This document shows, piece by piece, positions 54,511-63,879 of a DNA stretch of 64,000 nucleotides. The notes under the pieces are model-generated. The model made no database searches, was not told the DNA's origin, and saw only the letters and a list, made by a program, of their open reading frames with translations. The DNA lies in NCBI RefSeq assembly GCF_007860135.1, contig NZ_SJPV01000001.1:863199-927198 (forward strand), written 5' to 3'. Source of the stretch: Novipirellula artificiosorum. Its GTDB lineage: Bacteria; Planctomycetota; Planctomycetia; Pirellulales; Pirellulaceae. The first letter of the stretch is position 1; the number at the start of each line of letters is the position of its first letter. Made by a program: the position numbers and the translations under genes.

Positions 54511-57500
54511 ATGAACGATCCCAAGACTTGCCCCCAATGCGGCGCCACGTTGCCATCCGACGCTCCAGCGAAACTATGCCCCGATTGTCTATTGAAACTG
54601 GGGTTCGCTTCCGATTTGCAGAGCGGGGAGGCGGAAAGCGGCATGGCAAGTCACGTTGCCGAGACGATGGCTCATCCAGTCGATTTGCAGCCGGTTTCCC
54701 AAGCCCGAACGCTGGTCAGCGGAGACCAATTTGGTGGATATCAAATCATTCGCCGTCTCGGACAAGGAGGAATGGGAACCGTCTACGAGGCTCAGCAAAT
54801 CGACAACGGACGGCGGGTCGCGTTGAAAGTACTGAAACACTCGCTGGAATCCCCCGAGGCTCGGCGTCGTTTTCTGCGTGAAGGTCGCTTGGCCGCTTCG
54901 GTCAATCATCCCAACAGCGTCTATGTTTATGGCACAGAGGAAATCGACAACAAACCGACGATCGCCATGGAATTGGCTGGTGGTGGGACGCTACAGCAGC
55001 GCGTCCAGCATGAAGGAGCGTTGCCATTCGGTGAAGCCGTAGACATTTCACTCCAACTGATCGCGGGATTGGAAGCGGCGCACGTGAAAGGGGTCTTGCA
55101 TCGCGATGTGAAACCAGCCAACTGTTTCCTTGACGACGATGGAACCGTCAAGATTGGCGACTTCGGCCTTTCCATCTCGACATTGCCACGAAGTGAATCG
55201 CAGCTAACGATCGATGGCGAGTTTATCGGCACTCCAGCTTTTTCGTCACCGGAACAATTGCGAGGCGACGACTTGGACCTGCGGTCGGATGTTTATGCGG
55301 TCGGCGGCACGCTGTATTATCTGATTACCGGACGAGCTCCCTTCGACGCAAAGAGCATGATCCAGCTGCTGGCTCGCGCGTTGGAAAGTGCGCCGACACC
55401 GATGAGCAGTCCTCATGGCGCCGTTCCCGATGGCTTATCAAGAGTCGTGATGCGATGCCTACACAAACGCCCTGCCGCGAGATACGGAACGTACAGCGAA
55501 CTGCGTGCAGCACTTCAACCCTTCCGTTCGATCGCACCGACGCCCGCAACGATGGGCTGGCGAACGATCGCAGCCGCGTTAGACATCGGGATTTGGTCAG
55601 CCGTTTTATGGGCGGTAACACTGGTCGCAACCCTGTTGTTTGGAACAGATGTGGGAATTCCTTTTCTGGATTCCCGTTTTGTCGAATATGCAGCTTGGTT
55701 CTCACTCGTAACGATCCTATTCGAGATTGCCTACTATGGAATCAGTGAAGGAATTTGGGGAGCGTCGCCTGGAAAAGCAATCTGTCGACTACGAGTCGTC
55801 AATCCCAGGAACGGTGATCGGGTTGGGCTGGGGCAAGCGTTCGTTCGTGCATCGATCTACATCATGGTGCCGGGGATTGCAAATCTGAGTTTCGCCGTTT
55901 GGATGTCGCCTCAAAACGACTATTACCCAGGCAACTACGAAATGCCGTGGATTGCTCCCGTTCCCTGGATTGCAAGCATCAGCCCGATGATTCTAACTCT
56001 GCTGCTATTTTCAAGCGTACGGCGCCGTAACGGGTATGCGGGATTGCATGAATTGGCCAGTGGCACACGAGTCGTTCAATCCTCGTCGGAGCAACAACGC
56101 CCTCTGATTGCAATCGAGGTGGGGTCATTCACAGACTCCGAGGGGACCTCCAAGATTGGTCCCTATTTCGCTCTGGATCGTCTCTATCAAACCGAATCGG
56201 AAGAGCTGGTGCTTGGTTACGACGCACAACTACTGCGCAGAGTCTGGATTCATTGCACCAAGAGCAAGGACAAGATTGAAAGTGAGGCGATACAAAAGAC
56301 TCGTCGCGTCGGGCGACTGCACTGGCTGAATGGTCGTCACACAACCGACGATTGCTGGGATGCGTTTGAAGCACCGCTCGGAGTGCCTCTAACACAATTG
56401 TTGGACGACCCACTCCCTTGGAAGCAAGTTCGCTATTGGCTGGTTGACATTGCCGAGGAGTTGCAAGCCGCACGCCAGGACGGATCCTTGCCGCACAGTC
56501 TCTCACTCGATCGTATTTGGATTACCGATGATGGGCGAGCAAAGCTATTAGAATTCGTTGCACCGGGCGGTACGTCGCAGCCAATCACCCCCTTCACAAT
56601 CGAGGCCGAGGTCATCGAAAACACTTCGCTGCATGTGTTCCTCAACCAGATTGCAATCGCAGCGCTCGAAGGAAAAATCGTGACGGCTGACGAGGCTGCT
56701 CGGCGCCGCGTGTCCGCTCCGCTACCGGTTCACGCTCGCCAGGTGTTGGAGGAGGTCGTGTCGTGCCAAAGCCCAGATCTTCCCGTCCCGAATCTCCACC
56801 GCTTGTTGCAAGAAACGCCATTGATCTCAAGAACTCGCCGTGTGGGTGTGCTAATCGGATGTATCTTGTTCCCCTGTTTTGCAGCGAGCACCCTGCTGCT
56901 CGGGCTGATGATCAATCAACCGATCATCGACAAGGATCCGGAAGTGCTCACCCTGCGTGATAGCTTGTTGCGTTTACAAGTGCTCGAAAATCCACACAGT
57001 ACATGGAATGAGGAAAAACAAGAAGAGATTGAGTCACTAAAGACCTATGTTGCGGGCCAAACACAACAAAGACTGGCGGATCCCGATGCATGGAAATCCC
57101 TTGCAATGCGAGGGCTGATCCCCGCTGCACAGCAGCGATTGGCCGAACAGATCGCGTCGGAAATGCCACCACCTTCCGATCAGCAGATGACCGCTGCGAC
57201 CACCCAAGTCAAAGAATTGCTCGGTGCCCCGTCCACCTTGATAGGATTCCCGGTCGTCCCCTTCGCTGTGCTTGCGGGGCTGATGCAGCTTCTGATTCTG
57301 ATTGCCATCCCAAGCCTGTTGTGGGCATTGTTGTTTCGTGGCGGGCCATTGCTGCGAGTTTTCGGTATCGTGATCGTCAACGGAGATGGAAGCCGAGCAT
57401 CAAGGATGCGTGTGCTTTGGCGCTCGGTTATCAGTTGGTCGCCGCTCCTATTGCCATTCCCACTGCTTTGGATTCTTTCCAACAAGGAAACAACCGCGTA

Positions 57501-57621
57501 TTTGTGGTCCATTCCAATCATCACTGCCGCATCGTTTATGATACTCAGTTGGGTATCCGCATTGATCCCCTCTCGCGGCATCTCCGATCGACTGGCGGGC
57601 ACCTTCCTTGTCCCTCGGTAA
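54511..57621 (+). CDS. Membrane Ser/Thr protein kinase with pseudokinase-like and RDD domains
   Basis: A 1036-aa multidomain kinase. Residues 1-30 form a zinc ribbon (C7, C10, C23, C26, ending LLKLGF). Residues ~75-330 are a PASTA-less Hanks kinase: GQGGMGTVYEAQ, VALKVLKH, LHRDVKPANCFLDD and KIGDFGLSIS are all intact. Residues ~349-518 are an RDD-type membrane region. Residues ~545-690 look like a second kinase fold that has lost catalysis: PHSLSLDRIWITDDGRAKLLEF aligns with the HRD...DFG segment but lacks HRD and DFG. A final RDD-like membrane region occupies ~912-1036 (GPLLRVFGIVIVNGDGSRASRMRVLW). It probably phosphorylates the sigma factor upstream in response to an envelope signal; this is inference from gene pairing. 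Confidence 0.92.
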   Translation: MNDPKTCPQCGATLPSDAPAKLCPDCLLKLGFASDLQSGEAESGMASHVAETMAHPVDLQPVSQARTLVSGDQFGGYQIIRRLGQGGMGTVYEAQQIDNGRRVALKVLKHSLESPEARRRFLREGRLAASVNHPNSVYVYGTEEIDNKPTIAMELAGGGTLQQRVQHEGALPFGEAVDISLQLIAGLEAAHVKGVLHRDVKPANCFLDDDGTVKIGDFGLSISTLPRSESQLTIDGEFIGTPAFSSPEQLRGDDLDLRSDVYAVGGTLYYLITGRAPFDAKSMIQLLARALESAPTPMSSPHGAVPDGLSRVVMRCLHKRPAARYGTYSELRAALQPFRSIAPTPATMGWRTIAAALDIGIWSAVLWAVTLVATLLFGTDVGIPFLDSRFVEYAAWFSLVTILFEIAYYGISEGIWGASPGKAICRLRVVNPRNGDRVGLGQAFVRASIYIMVPGIANLSFAVWMSPQNDYYPGNYEMPWIAPVPWIASISPMILTLLLFSSVRRRNGYAGLHELASGTRVVQSSSEQQRPLIAIEVGSFTDSEGTSKIGPYFALDRLYQTESEELVLGYDAQLLRRVWIHCTKSKDKIESEAIQKTRRVGRLHWLNGRHTTDDCWDAFEAPLGVPLTQLLDDPLPWKQVRYWLVDIAEELQAARQDGSLPHSLSLDRIWITDDGRAKLLEFVAPGGTSQPITPFTIEAEVIENTSLHVFLNQIAIAALEGKIVTADEAARRRVSAPLPVHARQVLEEVVSCQSPDLPVPNLHRLLQETPLISRTRRVGVLIGCILFPCFAASTLLLGLMINQPIIDKDPEVLTLRDSLLRLQVLENPHSTWNEEKQEEIESLKTYVAGQTQQRLADPDAWKSLAMRGLIPAAQQRLAEQIASEMPPPSDQQMTAATTQVKELLGAPSTLIGFPVVPFAVLAGLMQLLILIAIPSLLWALLFRGGPLLRVFGIVIVNGDGSRASRMRVLWRSVISWSPLLLPFPLLWILSNKETTAYLWSIPIITAASFMILSWVSALIPSRGISDRLAGTFLVPR

Positions 57622-57789
57622 CTCGATTTTCTCAACAAACGGCAGTAGCCGAGCTGACACCGATATCGGATGACGCGGCAAATTCAAGAAAGCGCTCACC
57701 TGCCAAAAACTTTTCGAGCTCTTTCATGGACCTCTTGTCTGCTTGGGCAGCCAACGGCGAAATTGCCGCTTCCAAATGGAATCTCGGAA

Positions 57790-58008
57790 TCACTCCGCAG
57801 ACTCAGGAATCGCCTTACCCATCAAGCTGCACGAAAACGCCATGGCGCAGACGAGCGGAAAAATGTGAGTCAGGGCTCGCAAGAACGCACCACGACCATC
57901 AATCAAAGATTCCACAATCAATGGAAGTACAAAAGACGCAAGCATCCCCGCTGCCAACACCGCTGCATTGATCGCGATCACTCTCTGCTTCTGAGTCTTG
58001 TTCATCAT
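57790..58008 (-). CDS. Small two-helix membrane protein
   Basis: A 72-aa product with a basic start (MMNKTQKQRV) and two hydrophobic segments, IAINAAVLAAGMLASFVLPLI and FLRALTHIFPLVCAMAFSCSL. Composition and topology look like a real small membrane protein, but there is no recognised family and the ribosome-binding site is weak. It lies between the kinase and a sigma-factor fragment. Confidence 0.5.
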   Translation of the reverse strand: MMNKTQKQRVIAINAAVLAAGMLASFVLPLIVESLIDGRGAFLRALTHIFPLVCAMAFSCSLMGKAIPESAE

Positions 58009-58100
58009 CAGATTCTTTGTGTAGATAAGTCAGCCACTCGGTTACCACTGTAGCATAATCGTTTTCCGTCGGATGGTCACCGATGGCTTGACGCCATGAA

Positions 58101-58295
58101 ATGCTAAACACTTCCGTTCCGAGTACAACGGCTCTGGTGCATGAAGCCTACCTGCGCCTGGTCGGTGATAAGAATGTTCAACGGTGGGACCGTTATGGCC
58201 ACTTTTTTGCTGCGGCAGCCGAAGCGATGCGGCGGATTCTGATTGAAACCGCTCGTCGACGGCAAAGAACTCTGGACCTATCCTTACGGGGATAG
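58101..58295 (+). pseudogene. Fragment of an ECF-type sigma factor
   Basis: A 64-aa frame reading [51 protein letters not shown] sequence, which is the region-2 core of a planctomycete ECF sigma factor ([10 protein letters not shown] ... [13 protein letters not shown]). The N-terminal helices and the whole of region 4 are missing, and the frame stops 34 bases before the neighbouring minus-strand gene's stop. This is a different subfamily from the intact sigma factor at 53631, so it is a relic of another gene. Confidence 0.8.
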
Positions 58296-58328
58296 GCGAA
58301 TCGAGAGTTATGATCTCCGTCGTTAATT

Positions 58329-60236
58329 TCACCTTCTCTGATTGCTTTTCACCACGCCCAGTCCCTGTAAATGATCCGCGTCATCACGGTGGGTTAGCGC
58401 TGCATCTGTCTCGGCATCCTTCCTTCGATACGCATGCACATGGGGCACGTATTCGCCCCCCACCCACCGGAAGTTGCGAAAGATCACATTCGAGTCCTGC
58501 CACATTCTGTTCTGCGGCGACAGTTCCAGCACTCCCACCTCATTGATCGTGTCACCAATTGATGCACCGGTCTTCTCATTCTGAAAGCGGGACGGGGGCA
58601 AGGTCACCGTCTGCCATCCACTATCCGCGTCCAATGCAACCTTGCAGGAATAGGTCTGAAAGTCAGCCACCCAGTAGTTCTTGTGCAACTTCACGGTGAA
58701 GTCTTCACCCGTCTCCGTTTTCATATCAAACTGCAGTGAAGCCCCCTTGGGTGCGCGAAACTCGGGATCACTCGGCGCATAGGTAAAGGGACTCACGCCT
58801 TTGGCGGAAAAACCAGGCTTGCCCTCTGGCCCCACCACCGCGTTAAGCCGCTTATCGATTCGTCCGGGAATCGGATCGGTACCGGTCGAGTTGCACGTCC
58901 AGCTTCCTACCCCCTCCTTGCCGTCGTAGAGGACACGACACGGTTCCTTAATTGTTGCCACCGCACCTAGGCTTGACGGGATCACGGCTTCCAGTGGACT
59001 CGAGATGACGACGCCCGACTTGTAAAAGATATTCGCAAAGGCAAACAGATATTCTCTCGCGTTCATCACGGGGATCGTTGCGGTATACAGGCCTCCCGAC
59101 TCGCGAACCGTCGCATTACGCCAGTGCCGATTGACAGCGAAAGGCGTTTCAAGTCCGCAGAACACCTCAACCTTCACCACGTCCTGCGCGTTCGCGGGTT
59201 TCACTCTCAACATAGGAACAGCATCCTGCCCCAATGCGATGGCCGTTTCCGGATTGTCGGGCCAAGTGCCCTCACCCTTGAGGTGCACATCAAACCAGGC
59301 GGGCAGGTCATGCACAAAATCCAAGCCGATATGATGGCGGAAACGCGGCGTCAGTGCCCACGCCCTGGGCACACCTGCCGGAATCAGATCCAAGGACTGC
59401 TCCGCACGATCCATATAGCCATGGCGGTCGTTGGAGGAGCTCAAAAACAACATGGGAAACTTCACGTAGGGAGCCGACGCCTCCGGAGCCAGCGACGCAC
59501 GCCAGCGTAAATCATTTGCGCTGGGCCGATACTCCGGCATCCCGACCGAGTATCTCGGATCTTCATAGGCATAGGTATTCCACCCCGCACCATAGATGGC
59601 GCAACCCGCCTTAATGCGCGGATCAAAGGCAATATTCCACATCATCGAGCCGCCCATGGAAATTCCGTAGGCCCCGATCTTGTCCGCATTCACCTCCGGC
59701 TGACGCTCCAGATAGGTCACCGCCCGCATCGAGGCCTGCGTCCACAGATAGTAGGCGTCGCTCCGTGGTGTGGGCAGGGTCACCTGGTGGCCCGTCCGTT
59801 TCTTATGGTCACCGTTCTCAACCCCGTTCCAAAGCGTATAACGCTGCCGCTTCGGCCACTCGCCGCCCCAGTTAAACGTCATCACCGCATAGCCGCGACC
59901 GGTCAGCTTCTGGAGCCAGCTTTCATTAACCGTCTGTCCACCGCCATGGATATGAACCAAACCCGGCAGATTTCTGCCGCCGGCGGGCGCAGCGTACATC
60001 CCGTAAATCCGTACATATTTGCCGTCAAACTGCTCGCCGTTGAAATAGACCTCTTTATAGCGAACGCCGTCTTGCTCCCACGTTTTCAGGACTTCCTCAT
60101 CGAGCGGCTCCGCGCGAGGATCATAGCCCTCCCAAATTTCGGGAGGTGACATCGTCTTCACAGGAGCTGTTTCTGCTCCTGATGCAGAGGCGGCAAATAC
60201 CAACAGCCCAGCCATCACGGTTAGCAATACTTTCAC
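58329..60236 (-). CDS. Secreted alpha/beta hydrolase, acetylxylan-esterase-like
   Basis: A 635-aa exported protein. The frame opens at a TTG (60269), but the GTG at 60236 with GAGAAG upstream gives a proper signal peptide (VKVLLTVMAGLLVFAASASGA). Residues ~75-380 are an alpha/beta hydrolase: LPGLVHIHGGGQTV (oxyanion), VMTFNWGGEWP, nucleophile elbow GAYGISMGGSMMW, MLFLSSSNDRHGYMD and a His in FRHHIGLDFVHD. The following ~270 residues contain beta-sandwich sequence, including a part like a carbohydrate-binding domain (GASLQFDMKTETGEDFTVKL). It could deacetylate plant or algal glycans. It abuts a truncated SDR on the same strand. Confidence 0.85.
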   Translation of the reverse strand: MKVLLTVMAGLLVFAASASGAETAPVKTMSPPEIWEGYDPRAEPLDEEVLKTWEQDGVRYKEVYFNGEQFDGKYVRIYGMYAAPAGGRNLPGLVHIHGGGQTVNESWLQKLTGRGYAVMTFNWGGEWPKRQRYTLWNGVENGDHKKRTGHQVTLPTPRSDAYYLWTQASMRAVTYLERQPEVNADKIGAYGISMGGSMMWNIAFDPRIKAGCAIYGAGWNTYAYEDPRYSVGMPEYRPSANDLRWRASLAPEASAPYVKFPMLFLSSSNDRHGYMDRAEQSLDLIPAGVPRAWALTPRFRHHIGLDFVHDLPAWFDVHLKGEGTWPDNPETAIALGQDAVPMLRVKPANAQDVVKVEVFCGLETPFAVNRHWRNATVRESGGLYTATIPVMNAREYLFAFANIFYKSGVVISSPLEAVIPSSLGAVATIKEPCRVLYDGKEGVGSWTCNSTGTDPIPGRIDKRLNAVVGPEGKPGFSAKGVSPFTYAPSDPEFRAPKGASLQFDMKTETGEDFTVKLHKNYWVADFQTYSCKVALDADSGWQTVTLPPSRFQNEKTGASIGDTINEVGVLELSPQNRMWQDSNVIFRNFRWVGGEYVPHVHAYRRKDAETDAALTHRDDADHLQGLGVVKSNQRR

Positions 60237-60269
60237 CCTATCTTCTCTCCATCCAAATGACTGATTCAA

Positions 60270-60953
60270 TCACGTAAACTTGACATTCTCCAGACGCAGA
60301 AGGTTCTTGGTTCTGACGGCGTCGAAGAAGGCGGGATTCTCTTTCATCGCTTGCTCCGCCATGGGGGTTCGAGTCACCGTGGGAGCAACCGCATTGACGC
60401 GAATCCCATGCTCCGCCCACTCCGCTGCCATCGTTCGCGTGAGATTGTTGACACCGCCTTTTGCGCCGCTGTACGGGCCGCGGTCGGGTGCCCCGACCAC
60501 TCCGGCCTGTGAAGAAATGTTGACGATCGAACCACCGTCACCCTGAGCCATCATTTGTCGAGCAACGACTTGGCTGCAAAAGAACACACTCTTCAGATTG
60601 GAATCGACAATCAGGTCATATTGCTGTTCGTCGTAGTCCAGTATCTTCTGCTGCTTGTTGTAGCCGGCGTTGTTGATCAGAACGTCAAGACGTCCGTACT
60701 GTTTCACAACGGCCGCCATAAAGGTGTGGATCGACGCTATGTCCGTGACGTCCAGCACATGAGCGAAACATTGACCGCCTGCTTGCTCGATTTCATCCGC
60801 GAGCGACTCAAGCTCGGCGGTCGTACGGCTTCCAACCGCGATACGCGCTCCCGATTTGTGAGCATCCCATGCGATGGTTCGACCGATGCCACGACCGGCA
60901 CCCGTGACCACCACGACTTTGTCCTGCAAGCTGAAACTCGGCAAACTACTCAT
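60270..60953 (-). pseudogene. SDR-family dehydrogenase lacking its C-terminus
   Basis: The 227-aa frame starts normally (VVVVTGAGRGIGRTIAWDA, NNAGYNKQQ, IVNISSQAGVVG, Tyr/Lys pair in PYSGAKGGVNN, RVNAVAPTVTRTP) but ends at LLRLENVKFT, missing the last ~30 residues that normally carry the DxxxxxxFLASDxxxxVTG and VDGG segments of the substrate/dimer interface. The stop is followed almost directly by the esterase start region. The catalytic core is present, so residual activity is possible, but the length indicates truncation, probably by recombination at 60270. Confidence 0.7.
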
Positions 60954-61198
60954 GTTGATTCTTGTTTTCGAGGCAATATTCCAGAATCCGTCCGCTCATA
61001 ATGTGGATCGTAACCGCTTTGAATGGGCAAATGCCTACTGAACTTGAATTTGCTGACGAATACGCTCGATACAATGGCGAGACTCGCCGTGCCCATTGTT
61101 AACCATCGCATTTCAAGCGAAAATCGATAAGTCCGACGATTTGCCGGACAACCCATCACCTTCGGGTACTCGTGGTTGGAAAATTGGACGCAAACCTA

Positions 61199-61939
61199 AT
61201 GAAGAAAATCCTCTTCGGCAAGCTTTTTTACCAGCTCAACCGACAGTTGCATCTCTACATCGGCGTCTTCCTGTGCCCATTCCTGGTGCTGTTCGCAATC
61301 AGCACCCTGTTGATGAACCACCCAAGTCCGCGCGATCCCGACAACCCCAAGTTCACGGAATCCACCTCGACTGTCCCGCTAAGCATCCCCGCGCAGGTTA
61401 GCGACAACCTGACACTCGCCAAGCAGAAACTCGACGAGGCCAAGGCGATCACCGACAACCCTGTCGCCAAGAGGGCCGCGCTCCAGGCCGGCAACCAGGC
61501 CAACAGCGCCGCCGCCTCGGAGCTCACCGAGCACGCCCTGCAGGAACTCAACCTCTCAGGCGAGCTCTTCTCGTTCGGCCCGGTCCGCGGCGGTCAAAAG
61601 AAGATCACCCTGATGGTTCCGGGCCGCACCACGATCGTCACACTCAACGTCGCCAAGCAGGAAGCCACCCTGCAGTATCGCGACTTCAACTTCATCGACA
61701 CCATGTCCTACTTGCACCGCAACCCGGGACCGCACAAAACCAAGGGCCCCAATTGGTCCGGCTCCAAAGCCTGGAGCTGGGTCGCCGACTGGACCGTCTA
61801 CCTCACGCTCTTCCTGACCGTCACCGGTATCTACCTGTGGCTGGTCATCAAGGCCGAACGAAAGGCCGGGCTTGCCTTGCTGGGCTTGGGTTTCGCCTCC
61901 TTCGCCGCCATCACCTACGCCCTGCTCGCTGCATCGTGA
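61199..61939 (+). CDS. PepSY-type membrane protein 1
   Basis: A 246-aa membrane protein. An N-terminal helix (LHLYIGVFLCPFLVLFAISTLL) follows the start MKKILFGKLFYQLNRQ, then a periplasmic region, then two C-terminal helices (WTVYLTLFLTVTGIYLWLVI; LALLGLGFASFAAITYALLA). The layout is that of PepSY-associated membrane proteins, often linked to iron-siderophore uptake or cell-surface redox. DNA is markedly GC-rich (runs of GCC, CTC, CGC) compared with neighbours, hinting at transfer. The start is ATG at 61199; a GTG at 61172 is open upstream. The partner gene follows 67 bases later. Confidence 0.82.
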   Translation: MKKILFGKLFYQLNRQLHLYIGVFLCPFLVLFAISTLLMNHPSPRDPDNPKFTESTSTVPLSIPAQVSDNLTLAKQKLDEAKAITDNPVAKRAALQAGNQANSAAASELTEHALQELNLSGELFSFGPVRGGQKKITLMVPGRTTIVTLNVAKQEATLQYRDFNFIDTMSYLHRNPGPHKTKGPNWSGSKAWSWVADWTVYLTLFLTVTGIYLWLVIKAERKAGLALLGLGFASFAAITYALLAAS

Positions 61940-62006
61940 CTCCGCGCCAGCCTCGAACACGCGTGACACAAACCCTTCCCACCTCAAGCCAAAACGCGGA
62001 TGCACG

Positions 62007-62714
62007 ATGACCGAAACCAACGAACACAAGCCCGAAACCAACACCCCCGAATCCGCTTCGACGGGTACCGCCACCCCAACTGAAATCCTCTCCCCTGCTC
62101 CCTCGACCACACTCAAAAAGTGGAACCGTAAGATCCACATCTACCTAGGCATGTATATGCTGCTGTTCCTGTGGGTGTTCTCGCTCTCCGGTCTTTTCAT
62201 GAACAACCCCATGTGGTTCACTGGGGGACAACCCGATCGCGTCAAACAAGAGGCTCATGTCAACATGCCCGAGTCTGGCACACGCCTCGATAAAGCTTGG
62301 GACATCATGCGGCAACTCAACCTGCGCGGCGAGGTTTACTTCATGCGTGAGCCCGCCCCCGGAACGTTCGGTTTCCTGTGTATGCGTCCCAACGTGCGAG
62401 ATTTCGTCACCGTGCAACTAGACTCCGGCGACACCGCCATCAACCATGTCACTCCAAAAAACAGATCCATTGCCGCCATTATCAACCAAATGCACGTGTT
62501 CACCGGCAACCTTGGCGAACGGCAACGCGACTGGCTTCCCACCAAGATATGGAGCTTCAGCATGGATGCCCTGGCCATCGGCCTGATCGTGCTCGTGCTC
62601 AGTTCGCTCTACATGGGTTGGCACTCGCCCCACCGCATCGGCGTGGTGATCTCGTTCGTACTCGGCATGGCCGTGTTCGCCTACTTTATGTGGGTACAAG
62701 CCGCGCTGGCTTGA
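62007..62714 (+). CDS. PepSY-type membrane protein 2
   Basis: A 235-aa membrane protein with the same architecture as the preceding one: polar Thr/Pro-rich N-terminus (MTETNEHKPETNTPESAST), helix YLGMYMLLFLWVFSLSGLFM, periplasmic part, then two helices near the end (MDALAIGLIVLVLSSLYMGW; VVISFVLGMAVFAYFMWV). The two probably form a pair. Composition is again GC-rich. No TonB-dependent receptor is in the window, so an iron role is only suggestive. Confidence 0.8.
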   Translation: MTETNEHKPETNTPESASTGTATPTEILSPAPSTTLKKWNRKIHIYLGMYMLLFLWVFSLSGLFMNNPMWFTGGQPDRVKQEAHVNMPESGTRLDKAWDIMRQLNLRGEVYFMREPAPGTFGFLCMRPNVRDFVTVQLDSGDTAINHVTPKNRSIAAIINQMHVFTGNLGERQRDWLPTKIWSFSMDALAIGLIVLVLSSLYMGWHSPHRIGVVISFVLGMAVFAYFMWVQAALA

Positions 62715-62869
62715 TAGAAAACTCAACTCCGGCCCGCTATCGCCTCCTTGCACACGCATGGGTCTGGCGCAGGACACAACGCAGGCTCGCTTTTGCTCAG
62801 ACCATTTCAAACCGCTACCGGTCAACAACATCAAAGTTGCGGGGTCCCTCGCTAGGAGAAGTGAACACG

Positions 62870-62977
62870 CTACTTCTTTTTGTTTCGGTCGAGCAGCAAT
62901 CGGACACCGACCAGGATCACGATATGGATTGCCAAGATCACTAAACCAGCAATGATCGCCCAGACTTTGATTGTCAC
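62870..62977 (-). CDS. Possible single-helix mini-protein
   Basis: From a GTG at 62977 the minus strand encodes 35 residues: VTIKVWAIIAGLVIL, then AIHIVILVGVRLLLDRNKKK and stop. One strong membrane helix with a Lys-rich tail. The frame is open upstream without an ATG (…SIIEEHPFVVSDSSKG…), so this may be the 3' remnant of a larger gene. Low confidence. Confidence 0.35.
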   Translation of the reverse strand: MTIKVWAIIAGLVILAIHIVILVGVRLLLDRNKKK

Positions 62978-62996
62978 GTCCGCTATACCTTTCGAA

Positions 62997-63516
62997 CTAT
63001 CTGAAACGACGAACGGGTGTTCCTCGATGATGGATCCCAACCTTTGCTCTGACGTTGGGCCATTCTCCTATCAACACCTTTCGATGGATGTGCCGCACCA
63101 TCGCGGGCTGACTGTCGATGGCAATCACCTTACCCAGTGGCACCGCCTTCGAAAGTCGGAATGTGAAGTAGCCTGAACCATCCCAGATCCACGACCGTTT
63201 CGGTTCCCTTGAGTTCCAACGCCTGCACAACGGCTTCCGGCTTTTGCCATTCAGCTCGATCTGAACGCTCAAGGAAGTTGATGTAATCCTCGACTTCTTC
63301 GAATGGCTTCAGCTTCGTCTTGTCGATCCCAGCCTTGCTGAGCGGGCATTCGATGGGAGGAAGAGTTTGGGTGTCGTCGGCAGCCTGAATGCTGGAGAAG
63401 CTCGCAATAATGATAATGGTGACAATGATCGACGCCAGCGGCACCATGCCCGAACACAGGACAGGCGGCAACAGGTTTGACAGTCTCATTGGAATTCGCT
63501 TCATCTGTTTTCGCAT
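62997..63516 (-). pseudogene. Frameshifted secreted class-I methyltransferase
   Basis: Signal peptide and methyltransferase start (EWQKPEAVVQALELKGTETVVDLG) lie in one frame from the ATG at 63516; the continuation DGSGYFTFRLSKAVPLGKVIAIDSQPAM, the S-adenosylmethionine-binding strand region, lies in another frame. Between them, around 63170-63180, two bases appear to be missing in the VVDLGxGSGY glycine loop. Downstream the sequence decays and the C-terminal half is absent. This is a broken gene unless the lesion is a sequencing error. Confidence 0.75.
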
Positions 63517-63879
63517 TTCAGTTTGTTACATTTCGTGTCAACTCTTGATGTCCAGCACAGGTGTGTCTTGGAAAGCGTCGCTGCTTTCGATCTCGATCAC
63601 ATTGTCGTTTACCGAAACGCTCTTGCCTTAGTTCTTGGCTTTCTTATTTCGTTCCTGCTTCAACCTGCGGAAAACGATTCGAGGCACCGTAACCAGGGAG
63701 GATTGATGAACTGAGTCTCCAAGCCTAGATCTTACAATTCGGTCTCTTTGAATTGAGACTCTAACGGGCTTGGCTGGACATGACTGCTTTTCTGTTGCCC
63801 ATTCATCCGTCAGGGTTTGCGACGTAGACGAATTGAAAAGTCTTCGGCTTTGGGAGATGTGGCTTTGAAATCAGCCTCG
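63517..63879 (+). other. Gene-poor stretch near window end
   Basis: About 360 bases with no supported gene. GAGTCTC and GAGACTC (about 63712-63765) form only a weak inverted repeat, not convincing as a terminal repeat. Promoter elements were not recognised. Confidence 0.5.

Noticed and set aside
63713..63765. GAGTCTC/GAGACTC inverted repeat as IS terminal repeat
   Set aside because: Only seven bases match and there is no target duplication or associated complete transposase.
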